Source: Vibrio celticus (GTDB lineage Bacteria > Pseudomonadota > Gammaproteobacteria > Enterobacterales > Vibrionaceae). Taken from it: DNA of 64,000 nucleotides. The stretch covers positions 930,001 through 994,000 of the forward strand of contig NZ_AP025463.1 in assembly GCF_024347335.1 (NCBI RefSeq). The letters run 5' to 3'. Every line of letters starts with the position of its first letter. Position 1 is the first letter of the stretch. The position numbers and the translations under genes are program-made. The notes beneath the pieces are model-generated. The model worked only from the letters and a program-made list of their open reading frames with translations. It made no database searches and was not told the DNA's origin. This document shows, one piece after another, positions 15,028 through 24,700 of this stretch.

Positions 15028-17271
15028 ATGAAAAAGCAAGGCTTGCTCGCAGCGTCAATTGCAATGGCTCTGGTTGGGTGTGGTTCAGACAGCGATTCGT
15101 CGAGCAACCCAACGACGTTTTCGATCACGGCTATTGATGGTTATTTGATTAAAGCGAATGTTTCGGTTGATACGACCAAAGATGGTATTTGTGATACGGA
15201 CTTAACAGGCAAGAGTAGTCAAACTGATGTCGATGGGAAGGTAAACATTCCAGTTGCGCATCAAGGTGCCGTGGTGTGTGTTGAGGCAGTTGAAGGTCAA
15301 ACAATAGACAGCAACCGTGGTCTGGTTCAACACGGCTTCACACTGGCTAATGCGGGCAGTGGCGCAATCATCAACCCAATGACTAATATGGTGAACAAAC
15401 TGCTAGCTGCAGACTCGGAGTTGACAGTAGCTGAAGCTGAGGAGCAAGTAGTTGCTGCTATCACGGGTGACGAAGGTCTTGAGGTGTCACAAGCACTTAT
15501 CTTTGGTGACTACATTGCAAATACCACAGAGCAAGCAGAAGCACTAAATTTGATTGGTGAAGTGCTGGTCGATCACTCTGACGAAGATATCGAAACTAAG
15601 CTGAAGCTGACTCAAGCTATGGCAGAAGCAACACAAGAGATCATTGAAGACGATAAGCAAACGCTAGATGATTACTCGCCAATTATTGATATTCCACCAG
15701 GTGGTGGAGACATTAGCGTTGAAAGAAATACTCGACCGAAAGTTGTGGGAGTTGCTGAACCTGTCAAACTGACGCTAGGTGAAGCATGGCGACCAAACAA
15801 TATTGGCAACAAATTCGAGGATGCAGAAGGTCATCAAATGACCTTCACTATGGCAGTCGCTGAATTTGATGGTGATGGTGTTTTTGAAGGAGAGACTGGC
15901 CTGTCTATCGACTCGTTAACGGGCCTCATCACTGGCGAGCCAGAACTGGCAGGTAGCTTTGTTTACCATATCTTTGCAACCGATGAGTACGACGCACGTT
16001 CATACCCACTGACGTTTGAAGTAACCGTGTTAACGGATAACCAGCCTCCAGTTGTGGAGGAGGGCGAGCTAGAAAACCTACAGTCGACGATGGATCAATG
16101 GGTTCTGACAGAAGGCGAACTACTGACGGATACGCTAGATGTAAGCGAGCTGTTCACAGATCAAGATGGTGACGCTTTGGAATACAAAGTAGAAACGACG
16201 CTATCGACAGCCACTCGCACTGGTTTTAATGCCTTAGTGGATGATGAGGGTAGAGTGAGCTTTACTGGCCTGATTCCGCGTCCAGCTGCGGCGGGTGCAG
16301 AAACACTGATTGTCTCAGTCAATGATGGCGTAAATAGTGATTGGGTTTCGGCAACGTTAAGCTTCCCACTTATCGATGAGTCTTACACTCCACCCGTAGA
16401 TGGTCACCCGTTAGAAAACCAAACTTGGCACTTTTTAGAGTGGGGTTCAGACGATGGTACAGACAGCGGTGTTAATGAAATCGATAGAGTCTGGTGTGAT
16501 TCAATTCGTTTAAGTGATGGCAAAGTTTACTTTAATCAACGCAGCTTAGATAACCTGCAATCATGTGGTGAAGCGGATACTTTAGAAAGTGAAAGCTCTT
16601 ACGTTATCAAAGAAGATATCGTTGAACTTACAATGAGCTGGGAGGATGAAGAAGACGGCATCCTATCAGAGATTATACACCTTAAAATTGTTGAAGATGC
16701 TGATGCAACAATGGGCTCAGGTACAAAAATGGTGTTGATGTCATTTGTTGAAGAAGACGAAGAGCATCAAAGACTTGCTTGGTACAGCAATAAGTCTTTA
16801 GCTGAAGCTCGTATCAACCTTGAATCTGATACTCACGATGGTGACAATGATTTCCCAATGTACTTACCAGGTATTGAGGATGGTCAGTATGAGTTAGGCT
16901 ATGTTTCTATGTCTATGGGGTTACCTAATTCAAGTGATCAAGGTCAGTATGATGCGAATATCTTCTTTGATATCCCTGGGCATAATATTACTTGTGATGA
17001 CTTAAGAGAGTTCTATAAACAGTTTTACATCAGTGGCTATGATGAGTCAGGTAACCGTTTTTATTCATATTCTGGCAATAGCTGGGACGGCGGCTTCGAG
17101 TGTTATGATAATCAAGAAAATGGCGTCAATTATGCAGGTATCGACTTTGATATTGATGAAAATTTAAAAGTTGGGAATGTGTATAGTTTTGTCGGCATTA
17201 TGCAGTTTTCTGAACTCCAACACCTAGAAGAAATTAAGTTCAATATGACGTGGAAAGGCGAAAATAACTAA
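15028..17271 (+). CDS. Large secreted lipoprotein with cadherin/Ig-like domains
   Basis: 747 aa. The signal peptide MKKQGLLAASIAMALVGC ends in a lipobox (LVGC), so Cys18 should be lipidated; the following Ser/Asp stretch is a flexible linker. A short carboxypeptidase-regulatory-like segment (ITAIDGYLIKANVSVDTTKD) comes first. Two cadherin/dystroglycan-like repeats follow at about residues 230-340 and 345-455 (LSIDSLTGLITGEPELAGSF, LFTDQDGDALEYKV). The last 290 residues, rich in Trp, Asp and Glu, match no family I know. It is 166 bases downstream of the ECF sigma gene with its own AAGGAA ribosome-binding site, so it could be the sigma factor's target; that is inference. Confidence 0.75.
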   Translation: MKKQGLLAASIAMALVGCGSDSDSSSNPTTFSITAIDGYLIKANVSVDTTKDGICDTDLTGKSSQTDVDGKVNIPVAHQGAVVCVEAVEGQTIDSNRGLVQHGFTLANAGSGAIINPMTNMVNKLLAADSELTVAEAEEQVVAAITGDEGLEVSQALIFGDYIANTTEQAEALNLIGEVLVDHSDEDIETKLKLTQAMAEATQEIIEDDKQTLDDYSPIIDIPPGGGDISVERNTRPKVVGVAEPVKLTLGEAWRPNNIGNKFEDAEGHQMTFTMAVAEFDGDGVFEGETGLSIDSLTGLITGEPELAGSFVYHIFATDEYDARSYPLTFEVTVLTDNQPPVVEEGELENLQSTMDQWVLTEGELLTDTLDVSELFTDQDGDALEYKVETTLSTATRTGFNALVDDEGRVSFTGLIPRPAAAGAETLIVSVNDGVNSDWVSATLSFPLIDESYTPPVDGHPLENQTWHFLEWGSDDGTDSGVNEIDRVWCDSIRLSDGKVYFNQRSLDNLQSCGEADTLESESSYVIKEDIVELTMSWEDEEDGILSEIIHLKIVEDADATMGSGTKMVLMSFVEEDEEHQRLAWYSNKSLAEARINLESDTHDGDNDFPMYLPGIEDGQYELGYVSMSMGLPNSSDQGQYDANIFFDIPGHNITCDDLREFYKQFYISGYDESGNRFYSYSGNSWDGGFECYDNQENGVNYAGIDFDIDENLKVGNVYSFVGIMQFSELQHLEEIKFNMTWKGENN

Positions 17272-17310
17272 TTCACGTTTATCATTATTGAGTCATACCT
17301 TAATAGATTG

Positions 17311-17342
17311 AAAGGGAGCCCACGATAGGGCTTCCTTTTTTA
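17311..17342 (+). terminator. Rho-independent terminator after the lipoprotein gene
   Basis: AAGGGAGCCC and GGGCTTCCTT pair across ACGATA with one G-U pair, followed by a run of Ts. Confidence 0.85.
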
Positions 17343-17494
17343 TTTTTCGATAAACTGACAATTGTTCGTTTTTTGGGGTTTACATCATTTGGTAATAAAG
17401 CCACTATGAATTCACGAAGAATAGACAAGTAAAGCTATTTGCCAGTCGGTTTAGGAATCAAGCCTTCTGCTCAATAGCTGATTTAGAGGAAGTA

Positions 17495-18580
17495 ATGGCA
17501 GGAAACAGTATCGGACAACATTTCCGCGTGACCACGTTCGGAGAAAGTCACGGTATCGCACTAGGATGTATCGTAGATGGGTGCCCACCAGGATTAGAAA
17601 TTACCGAAGCAGACCTTCAAAGAGATTTGGATCGTCGTCGCCCTGGTACTTCTCGTTATACAACGGCTCGCCGTGAAGCGGATGAAGTGAAAATCTTATC
17701 AGGTGTATTTGAAGGCCAAACTACGGGCACTTCTATTGGTCTATTGATTGAAAATACAGACCAACGCTCTAAAGACTATTCCGAAATTAAAGACAAGTTC
17801 CGCCCTGGACACGCTGACTATACGTACCATCAAAAGTACGGTGTGCGTGATTACCGTGGCGGTGGTCGTTCTTCAGCTCGTGAAACTGCAATGCGTGTAG
17901 CGGCAGGTGCAATTGCGAAGAAATACCTAAAACAAGAATTTGGTGTTGAAATCCAAGCTTACCTTTCTCAAATGGGTGACATCTCAATTGATAAAGTGGA
18001 TTGGAACGAGATTGAAAACAACGCTTTCTTCTGCCCTGATGCCGACAAAGTACCGGAATTTGACCAACTGATTCGTGACTTGCTAAAAGAAGGCAACTCG
18101 ATCGGTGCGAAGATTCAAGTGGTTGCGACTAAAGTGCCTGTAGGCCTTGGTGAGCCAATCTTTGACCGTCTAGATGCAGACATCGCGCACGCTCTAATGA
18201 GCATCAATGCGGTGAAAGGTGTTGAGATTGGTGATGGTTTTGATGTGGTTAATCAACGCGGTAGTGAACACCGTGATCCATTAACTCCAGAAGGTTTCAG
18301 CAGCAACCATGCTGGCGGTATCTTAGGTGGTATTTCTACTGGCCAAGATATTGTGGCAAGCATTGCGCTTAAACCAACCTCAAGCATTACCGTTCCTGGT
18401 GACACGATCACTAAAGACGGCGAAGCAACGCAGCTAATCACGAAAGGTCGTCATGATCCATGTGTTGGTATCCGTGCGGTGCCGATCGCAGAAGCAATGT
18501 TAGCGATTGTATTGCTTGATCACTTGCTACGTCACCGTGGTCAAAACTTTGGTGTGACAACTGAAACGCCAAAAATCTAG
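17495..18580 (+). CDS. aroC: Chorismate synthase
   Basis: 361 aa, the normal length. It catalyses the FMN-dependent conversion of EPSP to chorismate, the last shikimate step, in the cytosol. The signatures are present: FGESHG near residue 15, RRPGTSRYTTAR near residue 48, the RPGHADYTYHQKYGVRDYRG block near residue 104, GRSSARETAMRVAAG near 125, and RHDPCVGIRAVP near 325. ATG 17495 follows AGAGGAAGT. In many Vibrio genomes prmB precedes aroC; here the lipoprotein gene does, so the left side of this core block has been rearranged. Confidence 0.98.
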   Translation: MAGNSIGQHFRVTTFGESHGIALGCIVDGCPPGLEITEADLQRDLDRRRPGTSRYTTARREADEVKILSGVFEGQTTGTSIGLLIENTDQRSKDYSEIKDKFRPGHADYTYHQKYGVRDYRGGGRSSARETAMRVAAGAIAKKYLKQEFGVEIQAYLSQMGDISIDKVDWNEIENNAFFCPDADKVPEFDQLIRDLLKEGNSIGAKIQVVATKVPVGLGEPIFDRLDADIAHALMSINAVKGVEIGDGFDVVNQRGSEHRDPLTPEGFSSNHAGGILGGISTGQDIVASIALKPTSSITVPGDTITKDGEATQLITKGRHDPCVGIRAVPIAEAMLAIVLLDHLLRHRGQNFGVTTETPKI

Positions 18581-18629
18581 TTCTGCTTCGTTTAATTCAG
18601 AACAGATTTGAAACTGATTTGATAAAAAC

Positions 18630-18665
18630 AAAAAGGGTTGCTTCGTAATGAAGCAACCCTTTTTC
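18630..18665 (+). terminator. Rho-independent terminator after aroC
   Basis: AAAAAGGGTTGCTTC pairs perfectly with GAAGCAACCCTTTTT around a 5-base loop. The A and T tracts allow activity in both directions. Confidence 0.92.
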
Positions 18666-18738
18666 ACATTAGCAGGATTATTCGTCCAGTCAGCGAGCAT
18701 CAATATTAACGATCGCTCTCAATACTGACTCTAAGCGA

Positions 18739-19362
18739 TTAATGCACTGAACTTTCAGGATCAAGCTGGAACGAAGGCAAACGCCATTTGAATCTTACAG
18801 CCGCCATGCGCAGCAAGTAACCAACTACAAGCGTCACAATGGTCGCTGTTACGTCGTTGATGCCAAGCTCAAGCAAACCTAGGTACAAACCTGAAGCGAC
18901 AAGTGCGACAGACGCATACAGCTCTTCATGTAACACCAATGGTGTTTGACGACAGATAAGGTCGCGTAGCAAGCCACCAAATACACCTGTCACTAATGCT
19001 GATACCATGCAAATCATCGGGTGCAGACCCATGGTCATCGCTACTTTGGTACCAATGATACTGAATACAATCAGGCCTAAGGCATCCAAGCGAATGAATA
19101 GCCCTTTGAGCTTGATTACCCATTTAGCCAGTCCGGTTGTAATAACACCTGCGATACAGGTGATTGCCAGATACTGCGGGTTTTCGACCCAACCTAAAGG
19201 GTAATGGCCAAGTAAGATATCTCGCACCGTGCCGCCGCCAATTGCCGTTGCACTCGCAACCAACATTACACCAAACCAATCCATTTTTTGTTTGCCAGCA
19301 CTGAGAGCGCCGGTCATGGCTTCTGCCGTGATGCCAATGATATACAAAACACTTAGTAGCAT
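18739..19362 (-). CDS. TRIC/YadS-family trimeric cation channel protein
   Basis: 207 aa inner-membrane protein with seven hydrophobic spans in two repeated halves, each with the family's Gly-rich signature: IGGGTVRDILLG near residue 40 and FGGLLRDLICR near residue 128. Prokaryotic TRIC proteins form trimeric monovalent-cation channels; the UPF0126/YadS/YicG members are otherwise uncharacterised. It is convergent with aroC and divergent from epmC. Confidence 0.9.
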   Translation of the reverse strand: MLLSVLYIIGITAEAMTGALSAGKQKMDWFGVMLVASATAIGGGTVRDILLGHYPLGWVENPQYLAITCIAGVITTGLAKWVIKLKGLFIRLDALGLIVFSIIGTKVAMTMGLHPMICMVSALVTGVFGGLLRDLICRQTPLVLHEELYASVALVASGLYLGLLELGINDVTATIVTLVVGYLLRMAAVRFKWRLPSFQLDPESSVH

Positions 19363-19660
19363 TGCTGTAGCTCTATAATTTAGGTCTATAAACTCGAGTC
19401 TTATAGGCCTTAGGGATATAAAATGAAGCGCGAGTGTAGTAGTAAAAATGCTTGTTGACGAATGAATATTTGTACCGTGAATGGGCGTTTCAGATTAGCT
19501 AAACTAATCATTCACCTTAAAGTGGTGTAATCTGGGAATGGCAATCGATTGTCACTGCAAAGTATAATGGCGAACCCGATGTCATTACGCTTGATAGGGC
19601 TTTACCGAGCGCTTAAAAAAAAGCAAAATGCCCCAGTTATTTTTACTTAAATTTGATTTT

Positions 19661-20191
19661 ATGACACACCAATACTCAGACATTATCGATATCTTCAATC
19701 AGACCTTTTTTGAAAGCTTTAATACCAAACTAGAGCTAGGGGCTGATGAGCCGATCTATTTGCCTGCTGATGATACTATCCCACACCATCGAATCGTGTT
19801 CGCACGTGGCTTTTACGCCTCTGCACTCCATGAGATCGCACACTGGTGCGTTGCTGGGCCTGAGCGTCGTTTACTGGAAGATTTTGGCTATTGGTATGAA
19901 CCTGATGGTCGAACGGAATCGGTTCAAGCTGAGTTTGAAAAAGTAGAAATTCGCCCACAAGCGTATGAATGGATTATTGCGATGAGCGCAGGCTTTCCTT
20001 TTAATGTCAGCTGTGACAATCTACACGGCGATTTTGAGCCAGATCGTTTGGCCTTTATGAATAAAGTACATAGCGAAGTTATGGGTATCTTTGAAGTGGG
20101 CTTTCCGCCTCGCGTAAAAATGCTCTCTGAAGCATTACGCAGCTTCTACGATGTAGAACCTTTATGTACTAGCCAATTTATTGTGAAATAA
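19661..20191 (+). CDS. epmC: Elongation factor P hydroxylase (YfcM)
   Basis: 176 aa from ATG 19661. The frame extends 11 codons upstream to 19628, but alignment from memory with E. coli YfcM (YxxIIxIFNxxFxxxFNT, DEPIYLPADD) supports the later start. The metal-binding HEIAHWC motif (near residue 57) and the EFEKVEIRPQA and FNVSCDNLHGDFEPDR blocks are all present. The enzyme hydroxylates the beta-lysylated lysine of EF-P, finishing a modification that helps ribosomes translate polyproline. It lies 9 bases upstream of yfcL and probably shares its transcript. Confidence 0.93.
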   Translation: MTHQYSDIIDIFNQTFFESFNTKLELGADEPIYLPADDTIPHHRIVFARGFYASALHEIAHWCVAGPERRLLEDFGYWYEPDGRTESVQAEFEKVEIRPQAYEWIIAMSAGFPFNVSCDNLHGDFEPDRLAFMNKVHSEVMGIFEVGFPPRVKMLSEALRSFYDVEPLCTSQFIVK

Positions 20192-20200
20192 GAGAATATT

Positions 20201-20464
20201 ATGATTATCGAATTTGAAGAAAAACTACTTGAAGTAATTGATGCTCGCATTGAAAACGCATCAGACGATGAACTGTTTGCTGGTGGTTACTTACGTGGTC
20301 ATATTTCTCTGTCAGTGGCTTCATGTGAAGAAGAAGGCATTGAAGACGTAGCTGAAGTAAAAGCACGCATCGAGAAGAGCCTAGATGACGCTCGCTCTGA
20401 ACTAACGCCAGCAGATCGCACCATCGTTAATGACCTTTGGGTTGAACTGCAAAACCAAGCTTAA
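20201..20464 (+). CDS. yfcL: YfcL-family protein
   Basis: 87 aa acidic, mostly helical cytosolic protein of unknown function. It matches the YfcL family in length, in the ASDDELFAGGYLRGHISLSV block and in its position directly after epmC. No catalytic motif is visible. ATG 20201 follows AAGAGA. Confidence 0.88.
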   Translation: MIIEFEEKLLEVIDARIENASDDELFAGGYLRGHISLSVASCEEEGIEDVAEVKARIEKSLDDARSELTPADRTIVNDLWVELQNQA

Positions 20465-20532
20465 TAGCTAACAATTTATCACTATCCGCTCAGTCCCTTC
20501 CTTTCCATTTTGCTGAGCTGTTAATTATTTGA

Positions 20533-20559
20533 GACTCATTCGAAATTTTTGAATGAGTC
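20533..20559 (+). other. Hairpin downstream of yfcL
   Basis: GACTCATTC and GAATGAGTC form a perfect 9-bp stem with a 9-base loop rich in T. It is a possible terminator, though the T tract is in the loop rather than after the stem. Confidence 0.4.
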
Positions 20560-20639
20560 CGTTCAATCCTTGTGATGGTTCCATTTTCTGACTACGTTAT
20601 TCTAATCCCACTTAACGGATTTACAGAAAAGGTCACATC

Positions 20640-21161
20640 ATGAAAGTTATCGCATTCGGCGCAAGCACAAGCTCTACTTCTATCAACAAAACTCTAGCAA
20701 CTTACGCAGCTAACTTGATTGAAGGTGCTGAAGTTAAAGTTCTAAACATCAACGATTACAACGTTCCTATGTTCAGTGAAGACACTGAAAAAGAGATTGG
20801 CCAAGCGGAAGGCGCACAAGCATTCTTACGTGATTTAGCTGAAGCAGATGCGTTTGTTATCTCTTTTGCTGAGCACAACGGCCACTACCCAGCTGCGTAC
20901 AAAAACCTATTTGATTGGGCGACACGCATTGAGCGCTCTGTGTTTGGCGAGAAGCCGGCGGTTTACCTAGCGACTTCACCTGGCCCAGGCGGTGCACAAA
21001 CGGTACTTGGCGCAGCAACAGGTTCAGCGCCATACTTTGGCGGAAACGTAAAAGCGTCAGTTTCAGTACCAAGCTTCTACGATAACTTTGATTTTGAGTC
21101 TGGTTCTATCAGCAACGAAGAGATTGCTCAGCAGATCAAAGACGCGGTTGCTAAGCTGTAA
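20640..21161 (+). CDS. NADPH-dependent FMN reductase-family flavoprotein
   Basis: 173 aa flavodoxin-like fold. The N-terminal phosphate-binding loop region reads FGASTSSTSINKTLATYAA, and the central FAEHNGHYPAAYKNLFDW and SPGPGGAQTVLGAA segments correspond to the FMN-binding loops of the NADPH-dependent FMN reductase / azobenzene reductase family. It probably passes electrons from NAD(P)H to FMN, quinones or azo compounds; the substrate is not determinable. Monocistronic, with a strong terminator after it. Confidence 0.88.
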   Translation: MKVIAFGASTSSTSINKTLATYAANLIEGAEVKVLNINDYNVPMFSEDTEKEIGQAEGAQAFLRDLAEADAFVISFAEHNGHYPAAYKNLFDWATRIERSVFGEKPAVYLATSPGPGGAQTVLGAATGSAPYFGGNVKASVSVPSFYDNFDFESGSISNEEIAQQIKDAVAKL

Positions 21162-21188
21162 ATACAAGTTAGATCAACACGAACAACA

Positions 21189-21225
21189 AAAAGCCCGAGG
21201 GACATAATGTCGCTCGGGCTTTTTA
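21189..21225. terminator. Bidirectional terminator between the flavoprotein gene and mnmC
   Basis: AAAAAGCCCGAG and CTCGGGCTTTTT form a 12-bp stem around GGGACATAATGTCG-like internal pairing. Confidence 0.92.
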
Positions 21226-21281
21226 GCTTTTAGTTTCAGGTATTTCCAATATTTAGATATTCAGAATAGTTGAACTAGAAA

Positions 21282-23360
21282 CTACTGATTTGTTTTTGAG
21301 TGCTTATCTGCAACCCAGCCAGCGGTTAATGCTTTACCTTTACGCAGCCTGCGTACCCACATTCTGCTTGGGTGAATCGCTTCAAGCACATCGACAGGTA
21401 AGGGAAGCGGATCGCCACAAATTTGTGATGCTAACACTTCAGCCAATAATGGCGCAGAGCTCAAGCCACGTGAGCCTAATCCGATAAAACAGTATAGGTT
21501 AGGGAAGCTTGTCACCGTTTCAACATCATCAACCGAGTCACGCTGTGGGTTAAAGTTGTGTAGATCTTGGTACTGATCTTTAATGGCTTCGAAATCGCCC
21601 ACATTGCCAACAAATGGCAAGTGGTCACGGCTCACGCTACGGATACCTTGGCGCGCTAGGTTGCTACTGGTATCGACATCTTTTGTCCATGCTTGGTCTG
21701 GCAGTGACCCATGCAGACGCTCGCCATTATGTTGCTGAACCTCAATATCAAACTCTTGGTCGATGTTGGTTTTGTCGTAGTTTGCGCCAATACAATGGTG
21801 TCCATTGTTTGGGTTTTGTGGTGTTAAGTAACCATCAAAGCACAACACGGTTTTTAGTTTACTGAGGTTATCCGTGGTCGGAATGTGGCTCACTTGACCT
21901 TTAACCGGTGTCAGTGGTACTGGCTGAGTCTGCTCAAACTGAGTGAACTTGTGGCCGTTCGCAACCACCACTTGGTCATGCTTGGTTTGAATCTCACCTT
22001 GTGGTGTCTCAATGATGAGCAACCATTGTTGTTCAGTTTCGAGCCACTCTAGTTGAGTCACTTGATGTTGATAGTGAGTGCTAACTTGGTGGGTCTCTTC
22101 TAACTTCCCGATCAGGCCTTGTGTCAGTTGCAGAGGGCTCAACCAACCACCCAGTGGGAAGTAAACACTCTCTTTATCGACCGGTAGGCCAATCTTTTCA
22201 TTCGCTTGTTCTGGCGATAAACGCTGAATCAAATCTGTATGGAAATTGCCTTCCAACATGCGGTTGAGCTTTTTAGTGGAGCCTTCGTCCCACATCAAAA
22301 TGTTCACGCCACACCAACTGTGGTCAAACTGAATAGATTGCGCCGCCTGATTAATGAACTGGCGAGCAAACAGTAAGCCTGGTCCAAACACGCGAGACAC
22401 GTTCGAGGTGGCTTCGCTTAACAATGGATAAATCGCACCTTGATTGTTACCAGAGGCATTGCCCGCAGCTTGTAGGTGTTCACAATAAAGGGTGATGTTT
22501 TTACCACGACGACTTAGCGTTTTGGCTAATGCAGCACTGGCTACGCCACCACCAATAATCGCAATGTCCTGTGATTCTTTGTGTTGAGCGAGGCCATACC
22601 AAGGTGTGATGTTGGTGTGAGCATGCTTCTCGCCAAGTCGGCCGGCAATCATTTCGCGCTTAGTACCAAAGCCTTTAACCTTCTTCATCTCAAAGCCAGC
22701 TTCAATCAAACCGCGACGCACAAAGCCAGCCGCGGTAAAAGTGGCACAGCTACAATCTTGCTTGGCCAGCTTTGCCATGCCATTGAATAGGTTTTGGTTC
22801 CACATCTCTGGGTTTTTGCTTGGGGCGAATCCATCTAGGAACCATGCATCTACCAAACCTTGCTTTGGTGTAGGCACATTTGGCATACAATCTTTAATAT
22901 CACCAAACCATAAATCAAGCGTGATCGCGCCATCACCCAGCACAATACGGTGACATTCAGGCAGGGCTATAGGGTAGTGTTGTTGGAGTTGCATCGCATA
23001 CTCTGCCAATTCTGGCCACGCTTGATGCGCTTTGATGAGATCCTCTTTATTTAAAGGATATTTTTCAAAACTGATGAAATGTAACTCTTTGGTCATCGCT
23101 TGTGGGTTATCTTTAATAAAAGCATCGAACCATTGCCAGACTGCAAGAAAGTTCAAACCAGTACCAAAGCCGGTTTCAGCGATCACAAAACGGCGTTGTT
23201 CATGTTCAAGCCAACGCTCTGGAAGGTGGTTTTGCTTTAAAAAGACGTAGCGAGTTTCTTCTAAACCGTTAACATTGGAGAAGTAAACGTCGTCAAATTG
23301 GTCTGAAACTGGCGTGCCAGACTCATTCCATTCCAGTTCTGCATTAGTAATTGAAGTCAT
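21282..23360 (-). CDS. mnmC: Bifunctional tRNA mnm5s2U biosynthesis protein MnmC
   Basis: 692 aa. The N-terminal half is a SAM-dependent methyltransferase (GFGTGLNFLAVW near residue 66) and the C-terminal half an FAD-dependent oxidoreductase (IAIIGGGVASAALAKTLSRRG, starting near residue 265). Together they turn cmnm5(s2)U34 into nm5 and then mnm5(s2)U in tRNAs for Lys, Glu, Gln and others. The frame is open 24 codons further upstream, but the family starts at MTSITNAELEWNESGTPVSD, so ATG 23360 is chosen. It is divergent from fabB with about 130 bases between starts. Confidence 0.96.
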   Translation of the reverse strand: MTSITNAELEWNESGTPVSDQFDDVYFSNVNGLEETRYVFLKQNHLPERWLEHEQRRFVIAETGFGTGLNFLAVWQWFDAFIKDNPQAMTKELHFISFEKYPLNKEDLIKAHQAWPELAEYAMQLQQHYPIALPECHRIVLGDGAITLDLWFGDIKDCMPNVPTPKQGLVDAWFLDGFAPSKNPEMWNQNLFNGMAKLAKQDCSCATFTAAGFVRRGLIEAGFEMKKVKGFGTKREMIAGRLGEKHAHTNITPWYGLAQHKESQDIAIIGGGVASAALAKTLSRRGKNITLYCEHLQAAGNASGNNQGAIYPLLSEATSNVSRVFGPGLLFARQFINQAAQSIQFDHSWCGVNILMWDEGSTKKLNRMLEGNFHTDLIQRLSPEQANEKIGLPVDKESVYFPLGGWLSPLQLTQGLIGKLEETHQVSTHYQHQVTQLEWLETEQQWLLIIETPQGEIQTKHDQVVVANGHKFTQFEQTQPVPLTPVKGQVSHIPTTDNLSKLKTVLCFDGYLTPQNPNNGHHCIGANYDKTNIDQEFDIEVQQHNGERLHGSLPDQAWTKDVDTSSNLARQGIRSVSRDHLPFVGNVGDFEAIKDQYQDLHNFNPQRDSVDDVETVTSFPNLYCFIGLGSRGLSSAPLLAEVLASQICGDPLPLPVDVLEAIHPSRMWVRRLRKGKALTAGWVADKHSKTNQ

Positions 23361-23488
23361 AAAATCTATCATTTTGTGATTTGAAGCGATATGTTGGTAG
23401 GGATTGTACGAATTTCTAGGAAAGCTGACCACTTTTGTTAGGCTTCTTAGTTATCATCTAGCTGAATTTAGAATTATAGGAATGTCAC

Positions 23489-24700
23489 ATGAAACGAGTC
23501 GTAATCACCGGTATGGGTATTGTTTCAAGTATCGGTAACAACGTCGAAGAAGTTTTAGCATCACTGAAAGAGGGTAAATCTGGTATTACCGCTTCAGAGC
23601 AGTTCAAGGAAAATGGCTTGCGCTCTCAAGTATGGGGTAACCTAAAAATGAACCCTGCTGACCATATCGACCGCAAAAAAATGCGCTTTATGGGTGATGC
23701 AGCGGCATTCGCTTATCTTTCAATGGAGCAAGCAATTGCTGATTCTGGTTTAACTGAAGATCAAGTATCTAATGACCGCACGGGTATCGTTGCGGGTTCA
23801 GGTGGTGCTTCATCTCTAAACCAAGTAAACGCGGTAGACATCATCCGTGAGAAAGGCGTGAAGCGCGTTGGTCCATACATGGTGCCACGTACAATGGCTT
23901 CTACGGTTTCTGCTTGTCTAGCAACTCCTTTCAAAATCCGTGGTGTGAACTACTCTATGAGCTCTGCATGTGCGACATCTGCACACTGTATTGGTCACGC
24001 AATGGAGCTTATCCAACTTGGTAAGCAAGACGTTGTATTCGCTGGTGGCGGTGAAGAACTTGATTGGTCTCTGACTATGATGTTCGACGCAATGGGCGCA
24101 CTTTCTACTAAGTACAACGACACGCCAGAACTGGCTTCTCGTACTTACGATGCAGACCGTGACGGTTTCGTTATCTCTGGTGGCGGCGGCATGCTAGTTA
24201 TCGAAGAACTTGAGCACGCTGTTGCTCGTGGCGCGAAAATTTACGGTGAAATCGTAGGCTACGGCGCAACTTCAGATGGCTACGACATGGTTGCTCCTTC
24301 TGGTGAAGGTGCGGTTCGTTGTATGAAGATGGCAATGCAAAACGTTGATGGCGTTGACTACGTGAACACTCACGGTACTTCAACTCCAGTTGGCGACGTG
24401 AAAGAGCTAGGTGCTATCCAAGAAGTATTTGGTGGCAACAGCCCAGCAATTTCTGCAACTAAAGCGATGACAGGTCACGCTCTAGGTGCTGCTGGTGTAC
24501 ACGAAGCAATTTACTCAACGCTAATGCTAGACAATGGCTTTATTGCTCCAAGCATTAACGTTTCTAACCTAGACGAAGCTGCTGCTGGCCTAGATATTGT
24601 AACTGAAGCTCGTGAGCAAGAGCTAACAACGGTTATGTCTAACAGCTTTGGTTTCGGCGGTACGAACGCAACGCTAGTAATCAAAAAGTACCAAGCTTAA
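23489..24700 (+). CDS. fabB: 3-oxoacyl-ACP synthase I (KAS I)
   Basis: 403 aa condensing enzyme of fatty acid synthesis, needed for elongating the unsaturated branch. The catalytic triad is visible: Cys in SSACATSAHCIG near residue 163, His in NTHGTSTPVGD near 298, and Lys-His in KAMTGHALGAAG near 328-333, plus the C-terminal NSFGFGGTNATL. ATG 23489 follows AGGAATGTCAC. The transcript continues at least 300 bases past the stop to a strong terminator; see the ncRNA entry. Confidence 0.97.
   Translation: MKRVVITGMGIVSSIGNNVEEVLASLKEGKSGITASEQFKENGLRSQVWGNLKMNPADHIDRKKMRFMGDAAAFAYLSMEQAIADSGLTEDQVSNDRTGIVAGSGGASSLNQVNAVDIIREKGVKRVGPYMVPRTMASTVSACLATPFKIRGVNYSMSSACATSAHCIGHAMELIQLGKQDVVFAGGGEELDWSLTMMFDAMGALSTKYNDTPELASRTYDADRDGFVISGGGGMLVIEELEHAVARGAKIYGEIVGYGATSDGYDMVAPSGEGAVRCMKMAMQNVDGVDYVNTHGTSTPVGDVKELGAIQEVFGGNSPAISATKAMTGHALGAAGVHEAIYSTLMLDNGFIAPSINVSNLDEAAAGLDIVTEAREQELTTVMSNSFGFGGTNATLVIKKYQA

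Noticed and set aside
5884..17494. A genomic island integrated at tRNA-Arg, bounded by a repeat of the tRNA 3' end.
   Set aside because: I found no second copy of the tRNA 3' end before aroC and no intact integrase in this stretch.
23420..23450. A FadR-type site in the mnmC-fabB gap (AGCTGACCACTTTTGTT).
   Set aside because: Only about 9 of 17 positions fit the FadR consensus, no better than chance for an AT-rich promoter.
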